The position numbers and the translations under genes are program-made. This document shows positions 1 to 10,861 of a stretch of 64,000 nt of DNA, in pieces (position 1 is the stretch's first letter; each line of letters begins with the position of its first letter). The DNA lies in assembly GCA_963565915.1 (NCBI GenBank), contig OY751489.1:930001-994000 (forward strand), in the 5' to 3' direction. The DNA comes from Entoloma clypeatum (lineage: Eukaryota > Basidiomycota > Agaricomycetes > Agaricales > Entolomataceae). The notes beneath the pieces are model-generated. The model did not search any database. It was not told the origin of the DNA and worked only from the letters and a program-made list of their open reading frames with translations.

Positions 1-1232
1 GACGGTTTTCGTTCTCATGGATCCATAGTCAGTGGACGGAATATAATCATCACCGCAATCATTGTGAGTCTTTTTGTTCTTATTTCGGAATCCGAGGTCT
101 GATGAAATTACAGTCGCTCCTCGTCCTAACGCAGTTTGGTAAGCTGCAAGAGATTCTTTTTCTATACAACCCTGACAACTCTAGGTATAGGTTGCGCAAT
201 TGGTGGGACCTGCCCCTGATTCTGTCTTCTTTCACTCGCGCCTAACCTCCCACCTTGCCCGCAACTTAGTCTACACTGTCAAATCGTAAGTTTCGACCAA
301 AACGTCTTCCCACAAGCGCCGACCCCCGTTCCCTTTCAGCTTCCACTTCGGAAAATTTATTTTTAACTTCAAAGTCAAGGTACATATCTTCGGTTCCAAT
401 CAATTGATGATCGCAGAGCATACTTATGGATTTAACTGGTGTCATAGACTATCGCGACCATCGCACTCTCAGCTGGTGTTATCACAGACTTCTCAATTGC
501 GTTTTCTCTCTGTTTTTTCCTGAGGCGTTTACGGACGGGTCATCGGGAGTTGAGTTTGTTGAGTTGATTTTGAACTTGAGTCCTTATAAACGGAGCATTG
601 ACAGATCAGATTCACTCATCTACAACTTAAGCGTCTATGCGATCAGCACTGGCGCATTAACGAGGTATGAATTATGTATGACATGCATCATCGGCACATG
701 CTCATGCCCTCCCTCGCAGCGCGGTTAGCCTGGGCACGCTGATCCTCGTTAGTCACTTGTCATTATTTCTGATTTATACTGACTCAACATCTCAAGTACA
801 ACACCTATCCTGAGACGTTTTATTTTACGGCAACATATTTCATCTTGGGACAATGTAAGAGAAAGTCGTCGCTAATACCTGCTGACTGATTTCGAAGGGT
901 TAAGTGTATGCCATCTCATTCCTTTGTGCTCTGAACACACGTCAAAAGATCAGAAGGGCTGGGAACTCGGGCTCTAGTGGCCTGCCGAATAGAATGTTCA
1001 TCAACAACGACGAGACGTTGTCCACGGACAATGGTAGATTCACCCTTCCTGCTGCTCATGGTGCATTCCGACCCTCACAGCCGCAAACAAAGGTCAGGCG
1101 TGTTTTATTCCATCAGTAATGCAAATCTTTATCAAGTTAAGCACAATGCAGAGCATGGAAATTGATGTTCATGTTCTCCAAGACGTTGTCATCACAACGG
1201 AGACTTGGACCCCGAGATCACAGCGCCACTAA
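1..1232 (+). CDS. DUF6534 family multi-pass membrane protein, 5' end outside the window
   Basis: The family is common in Agaricomycetes as an integral membrane protein of unknown function. Exons I can place: up to 63 (ends VSGRNIIITAII), 114-138 (SLLVLTQFG), 448-548 (IALSAGVITDFSIAFSLCFF then LRRLRTG), 605-664 (LIYNLSVYAISTGALT), 729-747 (a 19-nt exon, SLGTLIL), 797-854 (NTYPETFYFTATYFILGQ), 905-1092 (YAISFLCALNTRQKIRRAG) and 1152-1232 (27 codons, hydrophilic tail, stop TAA). Phases agree at the junctions from 448 onward. One or two exons between 139 and 447 could not be placed, so a break there is not excluded. The second gene at 3400-5447 is a paralogue with the same exon pattern, including the 25-nt exon. 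Function is unknown; a receptor or sensor role is only a guess from topology. Confidence 0.8.
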
Positions 1233-1381
1233 AGTTCCAACCCTTGGCCCTGGAACGGTAGTTCCCTTATGTAAAATAGTAGTGTCCTACATAGATTATA
1301 CTAGGCAAATTATTTCGCAGCAGTCCACATGGTAAGAGGAAGCCAAGTTTGATCTTTGTATTTTCCTCGGAGTGTCACGGT

Positions 1382-1743
1382 CAAGGGGGTGTCGGGACCG
1401 GAATTTTTTACACGGGGTCGAAATTCGATGTGAAATGGGCTGGGAAATCCAAATTTAGAGTCAGTTTCTCAATCCGAGTGGCGGTTCCCAAGTTATAGCC
1501 ATTTTGATGAAAATATTTGAATAAACTTTTTTTTTTTCTGAATTTTTTTTTGGATCGCACGGACCATTCCGCACAACTTTGCAAAAAAAAAAATTGAGAC
1601 CCCCCCCCCCCCCCTCTTTCCTTTTTAGGAAGGAGGTTAAAAAGTGCCAGGAAAAATCTGAAAAAATCATTTTTCAATCTCCCAGCCATTTTCAAGGCAA
1701 ATTCCGACCCCGTGTAAAAAATTCCGGTCCCGACACCCCCTTG
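1382..1743. mobile_element. hAT-type MITE with 39-bp terminal inverted repeats
   Basis: The ends are perfect 39-bp inverted repeats (1382-1420 and 1705-1743), starting CAAGGGGGTGTCGGGACC. The 8 bases on each side are identical, GTCACGGT at 1374-1381 and at 1744-1751. An 8-bp target duplication and ends starting CA are the hallmarks of hAT elements. Beyond the perfect ends the arms remain partly complementary, so most of the element can fold back. The centre has a run of about 14 C and several T/A runs. It has no credible coding sequence, so it must have been moved by a transposase made elsewhere. The perfect ends suggest recent movement. Confidence 0.9.
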
Positions 1744-1751
1744 GTCACGGT

Positions 1752-2122
1752 CTGAGTTTGATTGCGAGAGCGGCTAGCTGGCGGCAAACAGCGAGCGCTT
1801 CAAGATCCGAGAGAGATCCTTGTAACTGGCGGTTTCAAGTACGAACAATCGGCGACGAATTGCTGCTGGCGGAGTGCAAAGTCACCTCATCGCCACTCAC
1901 ATCGCGACCGCACCTTGGCGAAATGATGTCTGGATCCGCTGACTAGCGAACGCCCTTGTTTCTTCCGATAAATGCATGCTGCCCCGCAGTAGGCTGTGTA
2001 ATATGATACCTTGTGTATCATATCGAAGCCGCTTTTCTGCAGTTCCACGGACGCCGAATTCCTCAAGTATTGTCTGGTTTTCTAGATATCGATCGATCAT
2101 TGATCCGACGCATTCTCTTGGA
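1752..2122. other. Intergenic, nothing recognised
   Basis: Between the MITE and the next inverted-repeat element there are only short overlapping open frames without family resemblance on either strand. I see no gene, RNA or repeat here. Confidence 0.5.
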
Positions 2123-2124
2123 TA

Positions 2125-2795
2125 CTATGGGTGACCGGGTGTTGCAAAATCACCTAGTTATGCAAAATTTCTCCGATGGGCGCATTCCCGCATCTTGAGC
2201 AACTGATGTCTCATAGATCGGGAATCTTTAGGCACTTTAGGAGACCACTGTAACTTCGAAACATGACATTCCTGTCCCTCAATGAAATCAGAGCTGAAAA
2301 ACCATGAAAAACCACGATTTTCGAGCTTGTTCTATCTTGGTAAAATTGATGTTTGAGCGGGCACCTTCATCCTTCGGGATATGATATGTTTTATTGTTAT
2401 CCATCCTTAAAACAATTTCTCCGGGACAGAAACATGAGGTATACAAGACGTGGACACTCGTCGAATCTTGAGCGTGACAACAAAACTCATCGAGCGTCGT
2501 ATGGTTCGAACTCCGACAGGACCTCCCCCAAAGAGGCAGGAGGCTCTGCAGGGCGGAGACGTAAATTGTGATGTGACCCGAGTGTGACATATTTTGCACA
2601 ACCTAGTGAAAATGGTGTGCCAATTTCCTCCCGCTCCAGTTATTTTTCCTTGCCACATATCCTCAAGATCAAGTGGAGACAATTAAAGCCAGAAAGCCAG
2701 GCTGTACGACGGTAAAAGAATCAAGTCATTTGAGGCAGTGGATGTAGCACGATAAGCCCTCTTTAAAAAGTTTTGCAACACCCGGTCACCCATAG
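2125..2795. mobile_element. Small non-autonomous DNA element with TA target sites
   Basis: Inverted repeats of 25 bp starting CTATGGGTGACCGGGTG lie at 2125-2149 and 2771-2795. Each outer end is flanked by TA (2123-2124 and 2796-2797), as expected for Tc1/mariner-type insertion. The 620-bp interior holds no long reading frame and no recognisable transposase. A related end sequence occurs again at 10290-10320 with several mismatches, supporting a repeat family in this genome. The superfamily assignment rests only on the TA sites and is tentative. Confidence 0.7.
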
Positions 2796-2825
2796 TAGTC
2801 TAACCTTGACGATGCCCAGTCGATA

Positions 2826-3066
2826 CAGGACCCCGGACATATACATAACTCAAATGTCGTTCACACAGACGGAAGGGTTTTGGCGAAACGGTCATGTACC
2901 GCTCGGTTCAAGTTGAGGAAGGCCGTAGTACGTCTCCCATCCTCTATATTTACTCGACGTCTGGACAAAGAAAAAACATGAACCGCAGAGCCCATGCCGC
3001 TCGGCTAAGTACCCCAAAGAAAACCAGGCAAACGACCTTTCAAGGATATATATGTCCGGGGTCCTG
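2826..3066. repeat. 18-bp perfect inverted repeat around a 205-bp spacer
   Basis: CAGGACCCCGGACATATA at 2826-2843 recurs as its exact reverse complement at 3049-3066. The flanks show weaker continued complementarity. No target duplication is obvious, so it may be a degenerate MITE or a hairpin upstream of the gene at 3400. Confidence 0.5.
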
Positions 3067-3399
3067 CCGTCGGTCGATGCCTGAATTTGTGGATTTTGGT
3101 AGCTGCCGGAATAAGATTAGGCACCCGCATGTGCATTTGGACTTTTGTGGTCGCACGGCCTCATGCAGTCCTTCGGTACGCGGGGTGACCGAGATTAACC
3201 CATGATCTGTTAGCGATCTTGGCGGTCAATTATTGTAATCGTACTTAGTGACCGTCGTAGCGCCGGCATGGGGAAGGGCTAGAAAGTATGGTATGATAGT
3301 GCTGCCGTCGACTATCGGCTCTTGTTGAGCCAATCATCTCTTCTTTCCCTACCACCCACAACCCCCAGCCCGCCTCAGGCTAGTAGCTGCCCGTCCAGA

Positions 3400-5447
3400 A
3401 TGGCGTCCGCGGCGGACCTGGGCTTCGACGTCAACAGTACCCTCGGTGCTATCTTCATTGGGTTCGCCGCTGCTTGTGTGGTGTACGGCATCCTCATGAC
3501 ACAAGTTTTCGATTACTTCCGGCGATACCCCCAGGATCGTTTTTACTGGAAAGTGTTGGTACGTGTACCGGTTCGCGTAGATTGTGGCCCTTCAATCTCA
3601 TGCCATGCCCATTTGCCTATGTAGGTCGTGACGATAATGTACGAAGCTCGTGAACTCGGTTTTTCTTTGGTCTCAGGACACCGATGCCCCCTACAGATTG
3701 CTGGAGACAGCCGACCAGACTTTCATTGGACACCTGTCGTATTACTATACCATTCTGAACTATGATAATCTAGAGACCCTCTTGAAAGCTGACATGACAT
3801 GGTGAGTGCTCTCTTGACTTCGATTTCGATGATCACAAGATCTGATCTCTTGAATCCCAAGGTCCCTCATTGTAGGATTATTCCAATTTCTACGATTTTG
3901 ACGTCCCCACTCACTCTCACATTCAACATGCTAGTTGCAACAAACAGCAGGCGTGAGTTCTGATACTCCAGCCTCATTGACAATGTTCTCAAGTTCTGGC
4001 TGTAGGCGATCGTGGGATGGATCGTCAAAGTGTTCGTCCGATCACCCACCCTTCTTTCCCGCGTTATGTGCTCCTAACACCCCACACAGGTCTTTCGGTA
4101 TACGTGTATGGAGGTGTAAGTTGACCGATGAATCAGCGATCCGTATTTCGATAACCGGGAATATGCGCAGTCAGCAGACGGAATTACTTCATCACCGGGG
4201 TCATCGTAAGATTTTATCCACGCATATATGCCCTGTACCCATGAACTCAAGCTTCTCACAGCTGCTTTTGGCTTTCGGACAATTGGGTGCGCTTTTTTTT
4301 TACAATCTCAATGGGCCGTCTCACTCATAAATCCACCAGGCCTTGCTCTATGTAATTGTCCACTTCTCCATGGGTTCATACAGATCACTGACATGACCTT
4401 GACGTGACTTATTTCAGTGTTTACCGTCAAATGGTGGGCCCTTTTGCAATGTTCGGTTTTTTTGTTTTGTTTCTCATGTGTGCTCGCTAGCTTCGAACTG
4501 CCAAGCATCTATGCGGTTTTTGAATTGAAGGTCTGTGGTTCTTTCGCCGTACCGAGATAACGGCCTCACGACCCCTCAAGACTCTGGGCACGATCTCCTT
4601 AGCGATTGGCGTGGCGACCGACATCGTAACCTCCTGCTCCCTGTGTTACTTTTTGAACAAATTGCGCACTGGATACACGAGGTTTGCCGACCAATTTTTT
4701 GTGCCCCTGTTTGACCCAAAAACTGATGCTTGCTTTCATCGTTGTAGCTCTGATTGCCTCGTCAACAGCTTGGTTAAATATGCAATTAATACAGGCGCTC
4801 TGACCAGGTCAGTCGGCGTTTAACACTGCGGGAATCGTTCCTTCTGACTTGGAACTCGTGGATTCCAGCGCTGTCAGCCTGACCACCCTTATACTTGTGA
4901 GTGGGCGTATCACCCCCGAGTGACGAACTGGTTCTAACCGCACTTTACCCGAAGTTCAATACAATGGCAAACGACTTTTACTTCTTAGCGACGTACTTTA
5001 TGCTCAGCAAACGTATGTCATATATACCCATTTTCGAGGGGTATCAACGCGGCTGAATTTTTTGGTTTTATTTTTCAGTATATGCAATCTCGTTTCTTGC
5101 AACGTATGTCCATATCACCCGAACATCTATCGCGTAGTTATACTCAGGGTATCTTTGTACCCAGCCTTACTACGCGCCGCGACGTCCGCGGCCGCGGTAC
5201 GGACGAGGGTCAAGAACAAGAACCTAAAACACACAACACCACAAACATGTTCCATCTAGGTACACGAGTACCTGATGGAGGGCATGGAGACGACGGCGAT
5301 TGGGAATATGGGAAGGTGAGCGGTCATTGTGATTTCGGTTGACGGGAAAACACCTTGACCTGAGTATCTATCCATCAGCATGAACTGTCCATAAACGAGT
5401 TCCCGTACAATTCATTTGCACCTCCAAGTCTGGAAGCTGGCAAGTAG
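3400..5447 (+). CDS. DUF6534 family multi-pass membrane protein
   Basis: The start ATG at 3400 gives the family N-terminus (LGAIFIGFAAACVVYG then QVFDYFRRYPQDRFYWKVL). Placed exons: 3400-3558, 3625-3638 (14 nt), 3697-3801 (LLETADQTFIGHLSYYY), several in 3860-4260 including one ending SRRNYFITGVI, 4262-4286 (25 nt), 4581-4681 (SLAIGVATDIVTSCSLCYF), 4748-4807 (LVKYAINTGALT), 4869-4896, 4955-5012 (FNTMANDFYFLATYFMLS), 5079-5103 (25 nt), 5165-5315 and 5379-5447, stop TAG. All junctions placed keep frame. The region 3802-4260 is the least certain and could hide a break. About six to seven hydrophobic segments are expected, with a hydrophilic C-terminal tail rich in Gly, Asp and Glu. Function is unknown. 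It is a paralogue of the gene at the left edge. Confidence 0.85.
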
Positions 5448-5764
5448 GTCGAGCAGTCCTTTTTACTTGTGAATGAGGAAGGCTGACATTGATATGGAGA
5501 CCACCGATGTACAAATGATTCATTTGTTCATTCCTTTCCAGGCCGGTGTATTGCTTGATAGACCTGGGTTACATGTGTAATTTCTGAGTGCGCGCCATAC
5601 CACGACCTTTTTGAAATGAAATCGTACGTAGATTTTCTCATTCTGTAAGGCAGACATCCTCTGCCTTAGACTTGATTTTTATAGGCTACACTGTAAATCT
5701 GTGTAGGAAATGAGTCCAACGAATTGGCCTAACGTATATATATATATGTGCGCATTCCAAAAAT
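5448..5764. other. Intergenic between convergent genes
   Basis: This 317-bp spacer lies between the 3' ends of two convergent genes. It contains a short TA microsatellite (about 5733-5746) and no recognisable gene. Confidence 0.5.
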
Positions 5765-6748
5765 TTAATGGTACTTGGATTGTCGATTCATCCTTGTCAA
5801 AGTCCAAATCAGATTGAAGATGAACAAAAATGCGAACAGCAAGATTTGAATGACGATGCCTGCAGATATGGCGATGAGGACCAGAACGGCACACCAAAAG
5901 CCAATTCGCTGGAGAGTCTCGTGAGATTTTTCCGTCGCGTTGACAGTCTGGAACGCCGTGAGCGTGGTGGACGCGTACACAAAAAACAGAAGGATCCACG
6001 CGAAACTCCGCGTAAAGAATGTCTGGTAATCGCGGCATGGGTGAAAGAACCCCAACGGCTGTGCTCGAAAGACACGATAGGCAAGATTGAGCCGGAAGAG
6101 GCGAAGCTCGCCGTAGTGGTACCTCTGTGCGACGATGTGATCCGAATTGGGATATGGATAAGGAAGAGAGGAGAGCAGCTCCGCCCGCAGGATGGACCAT
6201 TGTGTCCATGTGACTTCTACAGGGAGGAGGCCGAGCTCCAGGGCGATGCGGTGGTCGGATTCGTGTTGGATGAGGCGGGTGTAGCTCCTCATGAACCCGT
6301 TTGCCTCTTTCCACATGTCGTCGTCTGGGCATATCCACCCGGTCCAGAAGGGGAGGTCGAGAAGGCAGCGGGGGAGGGGTTTCACGAAGATGGTGGACTC
6401 GTCCCAGACGAGGTGGAGGGCGGGGTTTTCGGTGATGAGGATGGTGCGCGACATCATGCGCTGCCAGTGCAGTGCGTGGAGGTTGCCGCGGAGGCCGCAC
6501 ATCCAGAGGTGTCGGTAGATGGATGAGAGCCTCTGTGTTGAGAGCTCACGGGAGAGGAAGTCGGTCACTGTAGAGTGGGATAAGGGGATGGAGTGGCCTG
6601 GGATGTTAGGTGGTATGTTATTATCATGGTCCGAGTTCAAAGAAGTGAAGACAGGGGTTGAAAATGGGGCACAGCGCTTTGCGATCCTTGTACTAGTGGG
6701 AGGTGATTCCAAGTTTTCTGGGTTATGTTTGTCAATCTGAGGAGGCAT
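5765..6748 (-). CDS. DUF6601-like fungal membrane protein
   Basis: A single uninterrupted frame of 327 aa starts at the ATG on 6748. Around residues 65-135 it carries a conserved fungal block: FLSRELSTQRLSSIYRHLW, then HWQRMMSRTILITENPALHL and IFVKPLPRCLLDLPFW. This matches a family I know as DUF6601, often mislabelled subtilisin-like protease; no protease motif is visible. Two to three C-terminal hydrophobic segments (roughly residues 236-255 and 275-315) suggest a membrane protein. It is divergent from the eIF3i gene with under 300 bp between starts, so a shared promoter region is likely. The family name is from memory; the biochemical role is unknown. Confidence 0.75.
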   Translation of the reverse strand: MPPQIDKHNPENLESPPTSTRIAKRCAPFSTPVFTSLNSDHDNNIPPNIPGHSIPLSHSTVTDFLSRELSTQRLSSIYRHLWMCGLRGNLHALHWQRMMSRTILITENPALHLVWDESTIFVKPLPRCLLDLPFWTGWICPDDDMWKEANGFMRSYTRLIQHESDHRIALELGLLPVEVTWTQWSILRAELLSSLPYPYPNSDHIVAQRYHYGELRLFRLNLAYRVFRAQPLGFFHPCRDYQTFFTRSFAWILLFFVYASTTLTAFQTVNATEKSHETLQRIGFWCAVLVLIAISAGIVIQILLFAFLFIFNLIWTLTRMNRQSKYH

Positions 6749-7027
6749 ATCGAGAGTGGACCTGTGGAAGGAGAAAGCTGTGATCGCAGTGATGATATTT
6801 GTGGCTGTGTAGTATGTCAGTCAAAGTTCAAGTTCAAACGCTCGCAAGTATACTCATTTGGAACTTCATTGAAGAATTTGAAGTTTCTCTGGGCTAATCC
6901 TGCAGTGTCCGCACGCATCGTCAAGCGTTTTTCCGAGCATTGTTGTTCATCCGGTATCCGCACCTGATCACACAGAGAAACCACGTGCTCACCAAAAACT
7001 CTACCCCTCACGTCCGCCGACGAAAAA

Positions 7028-8420
7028 ATGGTGAGCGCGAGTTGATTTCCATGAAGAAAAGTTCTGACGGGCTACCATCAGAGGCCCATTTTGCTTCAAG
7101 GTCTCAACTCGAAAATTGCAGATCGTCCAGCAAACTCATACCTCTCCTTACCACAGGTCACGAACGGTCCTTGACGCAGATCAAGTTCAATGCTGAGGGT
7201 GACCTGCTCTTCTCTTGCTCAAAAGATCATGTCATCAATGTATGGTACTCGCACAACGGAGAACGTTTGGGAACATATGAGGGGAACAACGGGACGGTGT
7301 GGACGGTCGATGTTGACTGTGAGTCCTCGGTTCTCATCTGATACGGGAGGAGTCTGTGAGCTGATCATGCGTTGACAGTCGAGACACGGTTTATGGTATC
7401 TGGAGCAGCCGACAACACGCTGAGACTATGGGATGTACAGACGGGCAAGTCCTTGTACACTTGGGAGTTCCCTACGGCGGTGAAAAGGGTAGCATTCAAG
7501 GATGACGGTAGCCAGGTCGCGTGTATAACTGAGCAGCGGATGGGGCATCAGTGCACGATACGGGTCTTTAATATCGATCGAGAAGGGGATGGTACAAAAC
7601 GTGCGTTCCCCGCCTCCACTCTCCCCTGACGAAATGATCTGACCCCCTGAAAGAATCCAAGGAGCCTCTCTATATGTTCAGTCCAATAGGATCAAAAGCG
7701 ACGGTGTGCGCCTTTACATCGACGCACAACGTTATTATTACCGGCCATGAGTCTGGAAAAGTGGCCTTGTTCAATGTGAAGTCGGGTGACGAGATCAACA
7801 ACAATGAGCGGGCGCACAGCGATGTCGTGACGGATCTCCAAATGAGTAACGACGGCACTTATTGTATCACGAGCAGCAAGGACAAGGCAGCGCGGGTATG
7901 TTGTTGCTCTCTTATCAGCCCGTCTGCTAAATTGATGATCCTCCGCAGATACACGATACCAAGGTTCTTCAGGTTATCAAAACATATAACACGGAAACCC
8001 CCCTAAATAGCGCCGCGCTTGCCCCCAATCGACCTTATGTGAGTCATCACCTACCGCCGCAAGAGAGGCTTACTTACCTTTAACTAAGGTTCTTCTGGGC
8101 GGAGGGCAGGAAGCCATGAGCGTGACAACGACATCCCTGCGTCAAGGCAAATTCGAGACGCGGTTCTGGCACAAAATCTTTGAAGAGGAAGTTGGGCGAG
8201 TAAAAGGCCATTTTGGTCCTATCAACACGTGAGTTTTCCCCCTTCGCCCTGGTGCCTAGTAAGTAATCACGGCGTTACTCACGAAAATCTTAGCATTGCC
8301 GTGCATCCCGGTGGCACCTGCTACGCGTCAGGGGGAGAGGATGGGTTTGTCCGTGTACATCATTTCGACGAGTCATACTTCAGAGCCAAGCCCTATGGTG
8401 ATTTAGAGATAGCTGATTGA
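7028..8420 (+). CDS. TIF34: Eukaryotic translation initiation factor 3 subunit I (WD40)
   Basis: eIF3i is a seven-bladed WD40 subunit of the eIF3 complex, which helps load mRNA on the 40S ribosome in the cytoplasm. Exons 7157-7318, 7379-7600, 7654-7895, 7949-8040, 8091-8228 and 8294-8420 join in frame. They give diagnostic blocks: [92 protein letters not shown] and the C-terminal [14 protein letters not shown] repeat followed by FDESYF. The 5' end is unclear: an ATG at 7028 is followed at once by a strong donor (gtgagc), but no acceptor I tried restores the frame to the exon at 7157. A tiny first exon is likely. Length otherwise fits the family (about 330 aa). Confidence 0.93.
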
Positions 8421-8781
8421 GAGTAGCCTTACACGATGATGATGATCACACCCAGTGTATGGGGAGAACTCTGTCTGACCGGTTGTCACCAGACCGGACC
8501 GGAGCTACATAACACTTCATTTAGATATAAAAAGAAAAGATTTTCCTGTGTACCTTCCCCTTTTACGATGAGTCTCTGAAAAACGCTGGGGCTATAGTCG
8601 CCCTAACTCACTTTGTTAGATGGAAAGTTACGTAAACCGTTAACAATAACTTGCCAAAGTACAACGACATCGCAGGCCACCTTTGCCGCTTGTCCCGGCA
8701 TACAAGGACCAGCCCTATCCTCTTCTCTTCTTTCTCACTTGCGCTGTACAACCTTTACAGTCACGATCCTTAAATCCTTAC
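8421..8781. other. Intergenic, 3' and 5' flanks
   Basis: This stretch holds the 3' flank of eIF3i and the promoter side of the next gene. Near 8480 there is a short GC-rich imperfect repeat (accagaccggaccgg). No gene is seen. Confidence 0.4.
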
Positions 8782-10108
8782 ATGGCCCTCGGCTTATTGC
8801 TTTTGCTTGCTTGGCCCACGCTGGGTCATACTAATTGGCAGCCCCGGGAAGGGCACGCGCGGCGCGCGGCCGCACCAAGAAAGGTGCCCCAATCGGGTTT
8901 CTATGATCCTACTGCCGACGGTGGCAGCTTTCTCACCGTATGTCCTTCGCCTCACCATCTATCTTAACCAGCACCTTCAAGTACAGGATACTGATCTGGA
9001 AGCTTCTAGTCAGTCAGTGGCACATACCCCCCCGGGCAGGGCGAACCCTTGAATGCCATCATCTCTGGAAATTCCGATGGGGGCGTTTTGGTGGATACTG
9101 CGGCCGACGGAGGATTGAGGAATTATTTCTTGTGCGCGTCGTGATTCGGCGCTTTCGCTGGTTTCTGTTGTTCAAAACAGTGATCTAGGTCGCTTGGGTT
9201 TTCGAGTGAATGCCTCGGGCAAACCGATCCTGGTCAGCAAGGAGCTGATCTTGGAGACGGGAGGGGTTATGGTACGTGTGCGCGCTCCACGGGTCTTCGA
9301 TTTAATTCCACGCTCCTTTCTGTAGTCAACCAAACCGCTGTAATCCGATGGAATTACGGTGACCCGAGTCTCGGCACCTGCAGAGAGACCATACAAGGTG
9401 GCAACCACTTCCGATACTGGGTGCAGGATGGACCGGATGGGAACAGGTACATTTCTCTCGCGATGTCTCTTCGAATACCAACAGTCGGTGCTCGGAAACA
9501 GTGGTGCTATCTTCATGGGGATATCATATGAACACCCTCTGGCACGTATGTGTTACGATTCACTCATCTGAGGTGTGGAGGTTTACGGAGCCCCAACATC
9601 AACTAGTTCAACATGATATCATTCCAAACGGATACAATTTCGGCCGGTAAAATACACTCTTCCCCTTGTTTGAGATATTTGATCTGACAGTTGAGCTTCT
9701 TAGCGACTGGCTCGTGGGGAACATTACCGCCTCGAAAATACCTACAAGAAATCTGACAAACTCGTCAACGTTTAACGGATCCACCGTCGCCAACGGTTAC
9801 ACATACCAAACTTCTATTCAATATATCAGCGGCTGTCTTCAGAATACCAGCATGGGGATCAACCATAATGGGTCTGTACCCATCGACGGTCTCAACGCCG
9901 TAGATGGCCTTGTCGCGCTGCTAACGGTCAAGATAACAGGAAAGCCAAGCAACAATGATTCGTGAGTCTTTTTTATTTTCAATCTGCTAATGATAAGATT
10001 TGCACTGATGCACGCCAAACCTCACGACATAGCCGGCCGTCTATAACCTCAACGAAGAGCTTGCTCTCCGCCACCTTTCTGTCGCTATTGCTTCTCTTTA
10101 CTCATTGA
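8782..10108 (+). CDS. Secreted GPI-anchored glycoprotein (Agaricomycete family)
   Basis: Eight exons, 8782-8937, 9010-9131, 9189-9271, 9326-9446, 9502-9545, 9607-9646, 9704-9961 and 10033-10108, join to exactly 300 codons (299 aa). The N-terminus is a signal peptide (MALGLLLLLAWPTLGHT). The core carries GQGEPLNAIISGNSDGG, DGGLRNYFLSLGFSSECLG, NYGDPSLGTCRETIQGGNHF and NSGAIFMGISYEHPLA, a pattern I recognise from many uncharacterised secreted proteins of mushrooms. Several N-x-S/T sites lie at residues 190-255. The last exon encodes a small-residue stretch and then a hydrophobic end (FLSLLLLFTH), the signature of a GPI attachment signal. A surface or cell-wall role is inferred; no enzyme motif is seen. 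Confidence 0.88.
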
Positions 10109-10861
10109 TGCCACCCCGCTCACGCTTCCGACGGATTTCTCATTGCATGCATTGTTCATAGAGACATCTGCAGCACTTAACGCACTTGGATGACAGGTTC
10201 TATCAGTGATGATTAATCTTATGATGACTGCATATAGCGCGCAGGGACGACACTACCCTTACTGTCGGACTAATTATTCTGTACTTAATTACTATGGGTA
10301 ACCAGGTGTTTGAAACTTTTTCAGAGAAGCTTGAATATCTTCATGCAGGCTTCGTGAATTGGCTCCGGTATTGTACGGAATCGATCGGGAAATGACTCAG
10401 CTATTGTCCTATAACCTAACTTTGAGGAAGAATTCTCTGTACGTTGCATTAGAGGCTTCCCGGTGAGGGAGAGTCGGGGGTCTTTGAAATTTTGGTCACC
10501 GCAGTTTGATTTCCGACTGGTGGCAATCGCCGGTGTAGGCTTGACAAGATTGAAACGCCGCTCCAAGATGTCACCGGCACCCAACATGCTTTCGATGGAT
10601 ATAGTACAAGCCCCCTATAACACCCCATGTTAAGCGGTCCGGTGAAACCAGGCCAAGTGACAATTGAATTGAGCCACTGAGTAGGCCAACTGGATGATCA
10701 TTTGTTCACCATGTCTATGCGCAGAGCAACCTCTTTTGTTCCATCTTGTGTTGCCCCTGGTGTCCAGCTTTGACCTCGACAGTTCATAAACGTTTAAACT
10801 TGCGAACAGAAACCTCCACAAATTCGGAATACCATCCCACCCCTCGCAGGCTCTATCGAAT
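10109..10861. other. Intergenic with a transposon-end remnant
   Basis: Apart from the end-like repeat at 10290-10320 there are only short frames without family resemblance. The stretch includes the promoter of the BTB gene. Confidence 0.45.
10290..10320 (+). repeat. Diverged copy of the TA-element terminal repeat
   Basis: TTACTATGGGTAACCAGGTG here resembles the terminal repeat at 2125-2149 (TACTATGGGTGACCGGGTG). I could not find a matching opposite end downstream, so this looks like a single decayed end. Confidence 0.45.

Noticed and set aside
1408..1695. 95-codon frame inside the hAT MITE
   Set aside because: It is created by homopolymer runs and inverted repeats; no transposase similarity.
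5768..6526. 252-codon plus-strand frame opposite the DUF6601-like gene
   Set aside because: It is the complement of a gene with clear family motifs; its own translation is low-complexity Glu/Gly-rich and matches nothing.
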